From Achromobacter animicus (GTDB lineage Bacteria > Pseudomonadota > Gammaproteobacteria > Burkholderiales > Burkholderiaceae_B), in the NCBI RefSeq assembly GCF_902859585.1, contig NZ_CADIJM010000016.1, forward strand, positions 1 through 64,000: a stretch of DNA of 64,000 nt, in the 5' to 3' direction. Shown in pieces: positions 42,610 to 51,054 of the stretch. The position numbers were made by a program, and so were the translations under genes. The notes beneath the pieces were generated by a model. It had not been told where the DNA came from and made no database searches. It saw nothing but the letters and a program-made list of their open reading frames with translations. Position 1 is the stretch's first letter. The number at the start of each line of letters is the position of its first letter.

Positions 42610-42685
42610 TGGTGGGTTGTGCGAGACTCGAACTCGCGACCAACGGATTAAAAGTCCGCTGCTCTACCGACTGAGCTAACAACCC
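42610..42685 (-). tRNA. tRNA-Lys (anticodon TTT)
   Basis: Minus-strand cloverleaf with acceptor GGGTTGT/ACAACCC, D-arm TTAGCTCAGTCGGTAGAGC, anticodon loop CTTTTAA, T-loop GTTCGAGT and encoded CCA. TTT at 34-36 reads AAA and AAG lysine codons; its U34 is a substrate class for MnmC, also encoded in this window. Confidence 0.97.
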
Positions 42686-42795
42686 GACCGAAGCCCGAAA
42701 TTATGGCGGATTTCGATGGGCTTGTCAAAAAATGACAGCCGGTCGTGTTGCAGGCGCGGTCTGTCCGCATCCCGCCGCCACAACCCGCCAAAAAA

Positions 42796-42816
42796 ACGGC
42801 CGCTCGCGGCGGCCGT
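42796..42816 (-). terminator. Terminator after metQ
   Basis: ACGGCCGC (42796-42803) pairs with GCGGCCGT (42809-42816) around a five-base loop. A run of six A at 42791-42796 gives a T-run on the minus strand directly after the hairpin. It lies 26 bp beyond the metQ stop. Confidence 0.85.
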
Positions 42817-42841
42817 CTTCAGAACGCGTCCAGCTCCTGGA

Positions 42842-43639
42842 TTACCAGGCGGCCACCACGGCGCCCTTGAACTTGGTCTGGATGAATTCCTTCACAGCGG
42901 GGCTGTGATAGATCGAGACCAGCTTGGCGAACTCGGGACGGTCCTTGTCCTTTTCACGCACGACCAGCACGTTGGCGTACGGCGAATCGGGCGATTCCTG
43001 GGCGATAGCATCCTTGGTCGGGTTCAGGCCGGCTTCCAGCGCGAAGTTGGTGTTCACGGCCGAGGCGTCGGTGTCGTCCAGCGAACGCGGCAATTGGGCG
43101 GCGTCCAGTTCGATGAAGCGCAGCTTCTTGGGGTTTTCGACCACGTCGATCGGCGTGGCCTTCAGGCCCGCTTCCGGACGCAGCTTGATCAGACCATTGG
43201 CCTGCAGCAGCAGCAGCGCGCGGCCGCCGTTGGTCGGGTCGTTCGGCAGCGCGATGCGGGCGCCTTCCTTCAGTTCGGACAGCGACTTGATCTTCTTGCT
43301 GTAGATGCCGATCGGGAAGATCACGGTCTTGGCGATGCTGACCAGCTTGTAGCCGCGATCAGCGTTGGCGTTGTCCAGGTAGGGCTGGTGCTGGTAGCTG
43401 TTCAGGTCCAGGTCGCCCGCGGCGAGCGCCACGTTGGGCTGCACGTAGTCCGAGAACTCGATGACCTGCAGGTTCAGGCCCTGCTTGGCGGCTTCGGCCT
43501 TGACCACATCAAAGATCTGGGCGTGCGGGCCGGCGGTGACGCCGACCTTCAGGGGCTTGTCCTGAGCCAGCGCGGGCTGGGCGAAAACGGCGGCGCCCAA
43601 CGCGAACGCGGCCAGCGACTTCAAAACCTTGATGCTCAT
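42842..43639 (-). CDS. metQ: Methionine ABC transporter substrate-binding protein MetQ
   Basis: The periplasmic receptor for methionine uptake (NlpA family), 265 residues from the ATG at 43639. A type I signal peptide ends QPALA before QDKPLKVGV; no lipobox Cys is present, so unlike E. coli MetQ it seems not to be a lipoprotein. Family motifs include VGVTAGPHAQIFDVVK, EFSDYVQPNVALAAGDLDLNSYQHQPYL, and ALPNDPTNGGRALLLLQ. An upstream in-frame ATG at 43678 would add 13 residues before the signal peptide and is rejected. It is last in metNIQ. Confidence 0.94.
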   Translation of the reverse strand: MSIKVLKSLAAFALGAAVFAQPALAQDKPLKVGVTAGPHAQIFDVVKAEAAKQGLNLQVIEFSDYVQPNVALAAGDLDLNSYQHQPYLDNANADRGYKLVSIAKTVIFPIGIYSKKIKSLSELKEGARIALPNDPTNGGRALLLLQANGLIKLRPEAGLKATPIDVVENPKKLRFIELDAAQLPRSLDDTDASAVNTNFALEAGLNPTKDAIAQESPDSPYANVLVVREKDKDRPEFAKLVSIYHSPAVKEFIQTKFKGAVVAAW

Positions 43640-43684
43640 GTTGCGATATCCCGATATGACGGAAGTAGGAAAAAACAAAGTGGA

Positions 43685-44338
43685 TCAGCGATGCGACATG
43701 CGGCGCACGAAGCGGTCGCCCAGGCTCTGGATGGCCTGCACCAGAACGATCAGCACGATCACGACCGCGGCCATGACGTCCGACTGGAAGCGCTGGTAGC
43801 CGTAGCGGATCGCCAGGTCGCCCAGCCCGCCGCCGCCGATGGCGCCGGCCATGGCCGAATAGCCGATCAGGCTGACAACGGTCACGATGGTGGCGGCGAT
43901 GAGGCCCGGCAGGGCTTCGGGCAGCAGCACCTTCATGATGATCTGCATGGGCGACGCACCCATCGCGCGCGCTGCGGTGACCAGACCCGGATCGACTTCG
44001 CGCATGGCGTTTTCGGCGATGCGGGCCATGAACGGAATCGCGGCCACGGACAAGGGCACGATGGCGGCGGTGGTGCCGATGGAGGTCTGTGCCACCAGCC
44101 GCGTGAACGGGATGATCGCGACCATCAGGATCACGAACGGCACGGAGCGGGTCGCGTTGATGATGGCGCCCAGCACGTGGTTCACGGGCTGGTTTTCAAG
44201 CATGTTGCCGCGCGCGGTCACCGTCAGCGTCACGCCGAGCGGAATGCCGATGATCACCGCGATGGCGCTGGCCACGCCCACCATCAGCAGGGTGTCAAGC
44301 AGCGACGTAATAAGCAGGTCGATCAGTTGCGGACTCAT
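43685..44338 (-). CDS. metI: Methionine ABC transporter permease MetI
   Basis: The membrane subunit of the methionine importer, 217 residues with five transmembrane helices. The EAA loop (ARAMGASPMQIIMKVLLPEALPG) contacts MetN. TRSVPFVILMVAIIPF and LIGYSAMAGAIGGGGLGDLA are typical of MetI. It starts 44 bases inside metN and precedes metQ by 45 bp, so the three genes form one operon. Confidence 0.95.
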   Translation of the reverse strand: MSPQLIDLLITSLLDTLLMVGVASAIAVIIGIPLGVTLTVTARGNMLENQPVNHVLGAIINATRSVPFVILMVAIIPFTRLVAQTSIGTTAAIVPLSVAAIPFMARIAENAMREVDPGLVTAARAMGASPMQIIMKVLLPEALPGLIAATIVTVVSLIGYSAMAGAIGGGGLGDLAIRYGYQRFQSDVMAAVVIVLIVLVQAIQSLGDRFVRRMSHR

Positions 44339-45383
44339 GAGCTATTTCTTCAACGGTAATGTCACGGGCGTTCAGGGCGGCGATGCCGTCCTTGAGCGCG
44401 GCGGGCGCGCCTTGGGCCAGCACGAACATCGTGCCCACGGCCACGCCCTGGATGTCTTCGACGCGCGCCTGCACCAGGCCCACGTCCAGCGCGAACTGCC
44501 GGGTCAGGTCGGACAGGAAGGCGCCCGATGCGTCGGTGCCGGTCAGCGACAGGCGCAGCAGACGCACGGCCTGGCCGGGCTTGGCGGCGGTAAGCGCGCG
44601 GATGCGTTCCTGGACGGCGGCCAGCGTGGCGTCGGTCAGTTCCGACGCGGTGGCGGCCGACACCATGTTGCGCGTCACGTCGTGGCGCGGCTGGGCGAAC
44701 ACTTCACGCGTGCTGCCGACTTCCACCACCTCGCCCTGCGACAGCACGGCGACGCGGTCGCAGACCTCGCGCACGACTTCCATCTGGTGCGTGATCATGA
44801 CCACGGTCACGCCGGTCTTGCGGTTGATGTCGCGCAGCAGCGCCAGGATGTTGTGCGTGGTTTCCGGGTCCAGCGCGGACGTGGCTTCGTCGCTCAGCAG
44901 GACGTCCGGATTGTTGGCCAGCGCCCGGGCAATGCCGACACGCTGCTTCTGGCCGCCGCTGATCTGGCTGGGGTAACGGTCGCGCAGATGCTCCAGGCCT
45001 ACCAGCGCCAGCAGGCGCTCGACGCGCGCCGGAATCTCGGCCTTGGCCACGCCCGCGATTTCCAGCGGCAGGGCCACGTTGCCGTACACCGTGCGGCGCG
45101 ACAGCAGGTTGAAGCCCTGGAACACCATGCCGATGCGGCGGCGCTGTTCACGAAGCTGCGCTTCGTTGAGGCCCGTCAGGGCCTGGCCGCCGATGGAGAT
45201 GTTGCCTTGGTTGGGACGTTCCAGCAGGTTGATGCACTGGACCAGCGTGCTTTTACCGGCCCCGCTGGGACCGATGATGCCGAAGACCTCGCCCTGCTCG
45301 ATGTGCAGGTTGATGCCGCGCAGCGCCTGGAATTCTCCGTGCGGCGTGGCATAGGTCTTGGATAGGTTCTCGATGTGAATCAT
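44295..45383 (-). CDS. metN: Methionine ABC transporter ATP-binding protein MetN
   Basis: The ATPase subunit of the methionine importer, 362 residues. Walker A is GPSGAGKST, the signature ISGGQKQRV, Walker B VLLSDEATSALD and the H-loop MITHQ. A C-terminal NIL/ACT-like domain (about 280-350, RLLRLSLTGTDASGAFLSDL) senses intracellular methionine and inhibits transport. It is first in the operon; a short palindrome lies in its leader (45404-45420). No SAM riboswitch fold was recognised upstream. The final 44 bases overlap metI. Confidence 0.96.
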   Translation of the reverse strand: MIHIENLSKTYATPHGEFQALRGINLHIEQGEVFGIIGPSGAGKSTLVQCINLLERPNQGNISIGGQALTGLNEAQLREQRRRIGMVFQGFNLLSRRTVYGNVALPLEIAGVAKAEIPARVERLLALVGLEHLRDRYPSQISGGQKQRVGIARALANNPDVLLSDEATSALDPETTHNILALLRDINRKTGVTVVMITHQMEVVREVCDRVAVLSQGEVVEVGSTREVFAQPRHDVTRNMVSAATASELTDATLAAVQERIRALTAAKPGQAVRLLRLSLTGTDASGAFLSDLTRQFALDVGLVQARVEDIQGVAVGTMFVLAQGAPAALKDGIAALNARDITVEEIAHESATDRPAYYVAA

Positions 45384-45403
45384 GGCAAGCGATTTTGTAT
45401 CTT

Positions 45404-45420
45404 TTCTCTTCTAAAGAGAA
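45404..45420. promoter_or_regulatory. Palindrome in the metN leader
   Basis: TTCTCTT CTA AAGAGAA is a perfect 7+7 inverted repeat 20 bp upstream of the metN start. It could be an operator of a methionine regulator or an RNA hairpin; there is no match to a known MetJ box. Confidence 0.35.
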
Positions 45421-45534
45421 CGACCGTTTTTTCCATTTTTAATAACTACAAGTAATATGAGTTGCCGACGCGGCCCCGCTGCGCTTCTCAAAGAAGGCGC
45501 AAGTGCCCCGACAACGGCGATCCGGCAAAGACAC

Positions 45535-45576
45535 AAAGGGCAGCCGGGAAGGAAAGCCTTCCTGACTGCCCTTTTT
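45535..45576. terminator. Bidirectional terminator near GH31 stop
   Basis: AAAGGGCAG (45535-45543) pairs with CTGCCCTTT (45566-45574), with an inner stem GGAAGG/CCTTCC. T5 follows on the plus strand and TTTGTGTCTTT on the minus strand, so it can end transcription of the GH31 gene, whose stop is at 45607. Confidence 0.8.
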
Positions 45577-45606
45577 ATTGGTGGCCGACAGGCGGCCGAT
45601 CCGGGT

Positions 45607-47832
45607 TCAGCGAGCGCGCGAAATGCGGACTTCCGCGCCGCGGCGCTTCACTTCCAGGCCTTCGGACGGCGAAATCCGCAGCCCTTCCAGCCCCTTGATG
45701 TAGCTCGAGCCCTGCATCTGCATCACGCGGATCTTGTTGCGCATGACGACCGGGTTATGCACCGGCATGCCGAACATCCAGACCTCGTCCAGGATACGGG
45801 CCGAGTTGAACTCGCCCGTATGCTGCGCGGCCGGTCCGAGACAGAGCATGTGACCTTCGCGGCCAAACACCGGGAACTGGCCCAGCTCGCAATCGATGGT
45901 CCAGGTGGTGCCGCCTTCGTAGCGATGGCCGGTGTTCAGATCCCACCACGCCTCGCCCTTGGGCAGGTAGACGCGCACCTGATTGCCCGGTTCGGTGACC
46001 GGCGCCACCAGCAGGGCCGGACCCAGCAGGTATTGCAGATCCCATTCGTGGGCGTGCGGATCGTTCGGGAACGACAGCGCCATGGAGCGCTGCACCGGCA
46101 GGCCGGTACGGGCCGAGTCCTCGATGGCGCCCAGCACATAGGGCACCAGGCGGTAGCGCCACTGCATCCAGGTCTTGGCGTGGGAAAGGGTTTCGTCGCC
46201 GAAATCCCAGGGCATCAGCCCTTCCACGCCTTGGAACGAGAAATTGGCCGAGAACACGCCGGCGGTCAGCCAGCGCAGGTAAAGCTCGGACGTCATGCCC
46301 GAACGATCGCGCGCGGCTGAACCGATGTTGTGCACCTGGACGGGCACGCCGCTCGAACCGATCGACAGGGACGTGCGCAGCGTGTGGCGCAGGCCTTCCC
46401 AGGTGTTGTCGACCTGGGGACCCACCTGCCACGGCAGGCGCTGGGCCGCCGGGAATAGGTCGGCGCTGGGCACCACGCCTTCGGGCGGCACCTTCAGTCC
46501 GGCCACCGCGTCGAACAGCGCGCGGCGCACCAGCAAGGGGTACATGGAGCGCAAGGCCGGGCCGGTCTCACCGTTGCGGGCGGTCACGCCATCGGGGATG
46601 GCGATCTGCGCGTCGCAAGCGGGCGCGTCCAGGCCGTCTTCCACCAGTTGGCGGTGACGCTCGACCCACAGGTTGTAGATGTCGCGGTAGGTCAGGTCCA
46701 GCAGGCCGTAGGGCTGGCCGGACGTGGCGGCGTTGCCGTCGAACACCTGGGCGGCGCCGTCGTCCTTGGTCAGCAGCCAGCCGCGGTCTTCCAGCTCTTC
46801 AAAGAGCGGACTGGTCTTGATGACGCCCGGAAAGCCGGAGGCCGCCACATGCACGTTGTGCTTGTGAAAGAGCGCCAGCATCTGCTTGGCGTCGGGAAAG
46901 CGCTGGGCGTCCCATTCGAAAACCGTTTTGTCCGCCTGAAAGCCCCACGCGATCGGCTGGGCCAGCGTCACGGCATCGACGGGAATCTGGTTTTCGCGCA
47001 TGCGCGCCACCAGGGCGACCGTCTGCGTCGGCATTTCGCCGGCGGCCTGCTGCAGCCACGCGCCCATTGCCCACAGGACGGGCTGGCCGGCGCGGCCGGT
47101 CAGCGCGGTGTATTGATTCAGGATTTCGGCGGGTTCGCCGGCAAAGAGGAACAGGTCCAGCACGGCGTCGTCGACGGTCAGCACATAGGCCGAATCCGCG
47201 GGCGCGACGCCCACCGAATGTTCCACGCGGCGCATCGTGTTGGCGTAGACGCCCCAACCGCGCGGGCTCCATGCCAACGGCAGCGCACGATGCTCGGGGT
47301 CGTCGGAGACCACCGATTCCTCGCGGCGGTTCAGATCCCCGGGCGTTTCGCCCAGGCCGAACACCCGCTCATCGGCGGCCAGCGTGAAACCGGCCGTCCA
47401 GACAGCGTCATCGGCCTGGTCCAGCGCGTTGTACCCGAATGCGGGCGTATGCGCGGAAACCTCGGATTCGAAGACGCGGTCTTCGTTGCGGTACAGGGCG
47501 ACGCGCACAGGGTTGGTCTGAATCTCCAGGGCGACGTCGCCCTGTGTGATTCGCCAGCCGTCCCCGCTTTCGCGGGGCGCGATGGTAGCTTCGCCCACCG
47601 CCTCCTGGCGCGCGAGCAGCATTTCGGCCACGGCGCGCACGCGCGCGCCGGGCTTGTCATCATTGAAGTGGTTCGCCTCGCCGCAGCGCAGGCGAAAAAC
47701 TCCAGGCGCATGCGCCTCGACTACCAGGTGCAACCCATCGCCCGCGTCGAAATCGATGCGACTGGGGCGGGACGTCAACAGCTCGACATTATCGAGCTGG
47801 GTAGTATGGGCAAAGTCGAACTTGGGCGGCAC
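45607..47832 (-). CDS. Divergent GH31 family glycosidase
   Basis: A 741-residue protein of glycoside hydrolase family 31, which includes alpha-glucosidases and alpha-xylosidases. N-terminal beta-sandwich signs are ERVFGLGETPGDLNRR and PLAWSPRGWGVYANT; the barrel has GAWLQQAAGEMPTQTV and DAVTLAQPIAWGF. The usual nucleophile motif (KTDxGE-like) is replaced by ACDAQIAIPDG, with Asp407 as the only plausible nucleophile, and the acid/base Asp is likely Asp475 in VDNTWEGL. The DIGG loop reads NIGS. These changes suggest altered specificity or loss of activity. The start is GTG at 47832, with GGGGGA six bases upstream. There is no signal peptide. Confident of the fold, less so of activity. Confidence 0.85.
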   Translation of the reverse strand: MPPKFDFAHTTQLDNVELLTSRPSRIDFDAGDGLHLVVEAHAPGVFRLRCGEANHFNDDKPGARVRAVAEMLLARQEAVGEATIAPRESGDGWRITQGDVALEIQTNPVRVALYRNEDRVFESEVSAHTPAFGYNALDQADDAVWTAGFTLAADERVFGLGETPGDLNRREESVVSDDPEHRALPLAWSPRGWGVYANTMRRVEHSVGVAPADSAYVLTVDDAVLDLFLFAGEPAEILNQYTALTGRAGQPVLWAMGAWLQQAAGEMPTQTVALVARMRENQIPVDAVTLAQPIAWGFQADKTVFEWDAQRFPDAKQMLALFHKHNVHVAASGFPGVIKTSPLFEELEDRGWLLTKDDGAAQVFDGNAATSGQPYGLLDLTYRDIYNLWVERHRQLVEDGLDAPACDAQIAIPDGVTARNGETGPALRSMYPLLVRRALFDAVAGLKVPPEGVVPSADLFPAAQRLPWQVGPQVDNTWEGLRHTLRTSLSIGSSGVPVQVHNIGSAARDRSGMTSELYLRWLTAGVFSANFSFQGVEGLMPWDFGDETLSHAKTWMQWRYRLVPYVLGAIEDSARTGLPVQRSMALSFPNDPHAHEWDLQYLLGPALLVAPVTEPGNQVRVYLPKGEAWWDLNTGHRYEGGTTWTIDCELGQFPVFGREGHMLCLGPAAQHTGEFNSARILDEVWMFGMPVHNPVVMRNKIRVMQMQGSSYIKGLEGLRISPSEGLEVKRRGAEVRISRAR

Positions 47833-47910
47833 AGAGCATCCCCCGGCTTAAGCCAAAAACCATCAAAAGACGCTATTTTGACGGATTTGAGCTTTGAAAT
47901 AAACTCGATC

Positions 47911-47943
47911 CCTCTTTTGGACGGTTAATTCATCCAAAAAAGG
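47911..47943. other. Hairpin in the GH31 / mnmC gap
   Basis: CCTCTTTTGGA (47911-47921) pairs with TCCAAAAAAGG (47933-47943) with one mismatch and an 11-base loop. It lies about 80 bp upstream of the GH31 GTG and about 160 bp beyond the mnmC stop. Its role is unknown; nothing else stands out in this 268-bp gap. Confidence 0.4.
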
Positions 47944-48100
47944 GGCATGAAGCCCTTGGCCTGCGCCAGGCGCGCAGACGCCGCCGAGTCGCCGAATTGC
48001 CGTCCCGAAAGGTCAATTGCGGCCTATTCGCGCCAAATTCCGGCAATTCTTACAATTCTACGCCAGCCCGGCAAAGCCCCCGCCGCGCATTAAATTTTTT

Positions 48101-49972
48101 TCATCGTGGTGAAACAAGCTGGGCCAGATCGGTCTCTAGCGGCAGCGGTTCGGCCATCAGACGGGCCGCGATCAGGTCTCCCATCAGCGCCGACCACGAC
48201 AGCCCCCGCGATGCATAACCCGCGGCCAGCCACAGACCCGGGGCATGCGGCAATTCTCCGACCGCGGGCAGACGGCCCGGCAGGACGGCGCGCCACCCAG
48301 CCCACCCGGGCAGGCTGCCCGGCACCAGCGCGTCAAATGCCGGAAAACGGCCATCCAGCAGCCCGGCCGCCTTGCCCAGCGTGACGCCCTGCCCTTCGGC
48401 GCCCACCACGGCCTCGGCAGCGCCGTGGACATAGGTGCTGCCGACGACGCAGCCCACGCCGATGTCCGGCAACAGATACCCCTCGCCCCCGACGATGCAC
48501 CGCGGGCCTCCGTCCAGGGCCGCGGCCGGGATCAAGGTGACTTCACCGGCCAGCGCGTGCATCTGGGCGACGCGGGGCAGCGGGTCAAGCAGGCCGCTGG
48601 CCGCCAGCACCTCGCGCGATCCGGCGGCATTGGCCAGGATCACCGTGTCGGCCCGGGCCAGCTCCGCACCGGACGCGTCCAGCACGCGCCAAGCCTGGCC
48701 CGCAGACGACACCCGCTCGGCGCGACCGGGGATCACCACCGCGCCGGACGCGGACAGCAACGCGTCGATCAGCAGCCCCGGCTGCACCAGCATCCCTTGC
48801 GAAAAGAACACGCCGCCCCGCGCGACCGGCAGTCCGGCCAGTGCGCTGGCTTCTTCGCGCGACACCTGGCGCACCCAATCCGACGGAAACGCCAGCGCTT
48901 CCAGGGTGCCGGCCAGCGTCGCCGACCGGCCCGCGTCCCGCTCGACCTGGACGGTGCCGCACACCCGTGGCGCCGCGCCGCCCGGCAGACCCTGCCAGCG
49001 CGCCAGCGCCCGTTCGCTGCCCGCCCGCGACAGCCGCGCCCGTGCGTTGTCATCCCGCGCGACCACCGGAGTAAGCGCCGCGGCCAAGTGGCCGGCATGC
49101 GCCGGCGCGCCCAGCGACCGGGCGGCGTCCAATACCGTAACGCGCCAGCCTCGGCCTGCCAGCGCGTGAGCAATGCCCGCACCGGCCAGCCCCGCGCCCA
49201 CGACCACCGCATGCCGTTCCGATGAGACCGCCGCCGGCAGCGCCGCACTTCCGGCCTGGAAGACCCGCCCCACCGTCATGTGCCATTTGCCCCCATATCC
49301 GGGCGCCCGGCGCACGTCGAAGCCGGCATCGGCCAGATTGCGGCGCAGTTCGCCGGTGCAGGCCCACGTGGCGACCGTGGCGTCCGGCGCCGCCAGGCTG
49401 GCCAACGCGCGCAACAGCGGCGGCGCCCATATCTCGGGGTTGCGCTCGGGCGCGAAGCCGTCCAGGAAAAACGCGTCCACCCGTGCGCCCAGGCGCGGCG
49501 CCAGCACCTGCGCATCGCCAAAGCCCAGCGTCAGTGTGACGGCGCCGTTCTCGAATTCCAGCCGATGCAGTCCCGGCAGCAGCGCCGGCCACTGCGCAGC
49601 CAGGGCGCGCGCCAGGCCTGCCAGCGGCTCGGGTGCATGGCGCGCCAGCAGCGCGGCCAGGTCGTCCCGGGAAAATGGGTGCGCTTCCATCGAGACGACG
49701 TGCAAAGCCGCAGACCGTTGCGGATCGTCCCGCCACGCTTTCCACAGCGCCAGGAAGTTCAGCCCCAATCCAAAGCCCGTCTCGCAGACGGTGAACGAGG
49801 CGCGCCCCCGCCAGCGCTCCGGCAGTCCGTTGCCGCGCAGGAAGACGTGTTCGGCCTGGCCCAGCGCCCCCGACGGCGAGTGATAGACATCGCCATAGAC
49901 GGAACTGACCAGCCTGCCGTCGGCATCGACATCAACCTTTGCGGGAACCAGCGGAACGTAAGTCACAGACAT
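48101..49972 (-). CDS. mnmC: tRNA U34 modification enzyme MnmC
   Basis: MnmC completes mnm5s2U at the wobble base of tRNA-Lys, -Glu and -Gln: an FAD oxidoreductase domain removes the carboxymethyl group and an SAM methyltransferase domain adds the methyl. Of 623 residues from the ATG at 49972, the N-terminal MTase has [35 protein letters not shown] and [18 protein letters not shown]. The C-terminal FAD domain starts with [18 protein letters not shown] (GxGxxG) and ends [15 protein letters not shown]. Both domains are intact. It is divergent from an inositol monophosphatase-like gene. Confidence 0.95.
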   Translation of the reverse strand: MSVTYVPLVPAKVDVDADGRLVSSVYGDVYHSPSGALGQAEHVFLRGNGLPERWRGRASFTVCETGFGLGLNFLALWKAWRDDPQRSAALHVVSMEAHPFSRDDLAALLARHAPEPLAGLARALAAQWPALLPGLHRLEFENGAVTLTLGFGDAQVLAPRLGARVDAFFLDGFAPERNPEIWAPPLLRALASLAAPDATVATWACTGELRRNLADAGFDVRRAPGYGGKWHMTVGRVFQAGSAALPAAVSSERHAVVVGAGLAGAGIAHALAGRGWRVTVLDAARSLGAPAHAGHLAAALTPVVARDDNARARLSRAGSERALARWQGLPGGAAPRVCGTVQVERDAGRSATLAGTLEALAFPSDWVRQVSREEASALAGLPVARGGVFFSQGMLVQPGLLIDALLSASGAVVIPGRAERVSSAGQAWRVLDASGAELARADTVILANAAGSREVLAASGLLDPLPRVAQMHALAGEVTLIPAAALDGGPRCIVGGEGYLLPDIGVGCVVGSTYVHGAAEAVVGAEGQGVTLGKAAGLLDGRFPAFDALVPGSLPGWAGWRAVLPGRLPAVGELPHAPGLWLAAGYASRGLSWSALMGDLIAARLMAEPLPLETDLAQLVSPR

Positions 49973-50110
49973 CCAGCCCAATAAATACAAACACGATGAA
50001 GCGCGAATTATCGGGCCGCCGGCCGATTCGCGTTGGATGCGCACCACGCGGCCCAATGGATTAGTCCGTTTGCCACGGGTTTGACGCATGGACGGGCTTA
50101 CACTGGGCCA

Positions 50111-50986
50111 ATGGATACCTACGATCAGCCCCAATCGCTGGCTTCGCCCATCGACCTGTGCGCCGCGATCGACGCGGCGGTCACGGCCGCCCACGCCGGC
50201 GCAGCCATCCTGCAATCCTACGCGCACCACCGCGCCGATCTCGTGATCGATCGCAAGGCCCGCAACGATCTCGTATCGCAGGCGGACCGCGAGGCGGAGG
50301 CCGCGATCATCCAGGAATTGAAGGCCCGCACGCCCAGGTTCGGCATCGTCGCCGAAGAAACGGGCGGCAAGGCGCAAGGCGCGGCCACCTGGTACATCGA
50401 CCCGCTCGATGGCACGACCAACTTCCTGCACGACATCCCGCACTACGCCGTGTCCATCGCCCTGATCGCGCACGCGGGCACGTCGATGTCGGCCAACGAA
50501 ACACTGGCCGTGGACACGCCGGTCATCGGCGTGGTCTACGACCCCTGCCGCGAAGAGCTGTTCACGGGCGTGTACGGCGTGGGCGCATGGCTGAATGGCC
50601 GGCGGATCTCATGCTCGCGCACGCAGACGATCGAAGACGCCGTGCTGGCCACGGGCTTCCCGTTCCGCGACTTCTCATTTGCCGCGCAGTACATGCCAAT
50701 GTTGCATGACGCCATCAACCGGTCTCGTGGCGTGCGCCGCATGGGCGCCGCCGCGCTGGACCTGGCCTGGACCGCCTGCGGCCGATACGACGGCTACTGG
50801 GAAATGGGCCTGGCGCCCTGGGACGTGGCTGCAGGCACACTGATCCTGCGCGAAGCGGGCGGTGTCTGCACCGACATGCACAAGCAGGATCCCTGGCCGA
50901 TCGGCGGGCGCGTCGTGGCGGGCAATCCCGCCATCGAACGCGCGCTGCATGAAATGATTGCCCCGCATCTGAACAACCAGGGCTGA
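50111..50986 (+). CDS. Inositol monophosphatase family protein
   Basis: A lithium-sensitive-type magnesium phosphatase of 291 residues, resembling SuhB/IMPase. VAEETGG near residue 82, [23 protein letters not shown] with the metal-binding DPLDGT, and the C-terminal [20 protein letters not shown] (WDxAAG) are diagnostic. Besides inositol phosphates, family members act on NADP or PAP; in betaproteobacteria SuhB also binds RNA polymerase antitermination complexes. The ATG at 50111 is chosen because an upstream ATG at 50033 would add 26 residues in the divergent promoter region. Confidence 0.92.
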   Translation: MDTYDQPQSLASPIDLCAAIDAAVTAAHAGAAILQSYAHHRADLVIDRKARNDLVSQADREAEAAIIQELKARTPRFGIVAEETGGKAQGAATWYIDPLDGTTNFLHDIPHYAVSIALIAHAGTSMSANETLAVDTPVIGVVYDPCREELFTGVYGVGAWLNGRRISCSRTQTIEDAVLATGFPFRDFSFAAQYMPMLHDAINRSRGVRRMGAAALDLAWTACGRYDGYWEMGLAPWDVAAGTLILREAGGVCTDMHKQDPWPIGGRVVAGNPAIERALHEMIAPHLNNQG

Positions 50987-51023
50987 AACGCAAACCGCAG
51001 GCAGCCAAACGGCGGCCTGGACA

Positions 51024-51050
51024 CCAGAGGCCGCCTTGCGCGGCCTCTGG
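51024..51050. terminator. Bidirectional hairpin between IMPase and fadD
   Basis: CCAGAGGCCGC (51024-51034) pairs perfectly with GCGGCCTCTGG (51040-51050) around CTTGC. The upstream GGCGGCCT (51011-51018) could compete for the left arm. Located between two convergent genes, four bases before the fadD stop; only short T-runs follow. Confidence 0.65.
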
Positions 51051-51054
51051 CGCT

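Noticed and set aside
45384-45456. Possible SAM riboswitch before metN
   Set aside because: The leader is only about 70 bases of AT-rich sequence with one short hairpin and lacks a multi-helix junction or conserved core.
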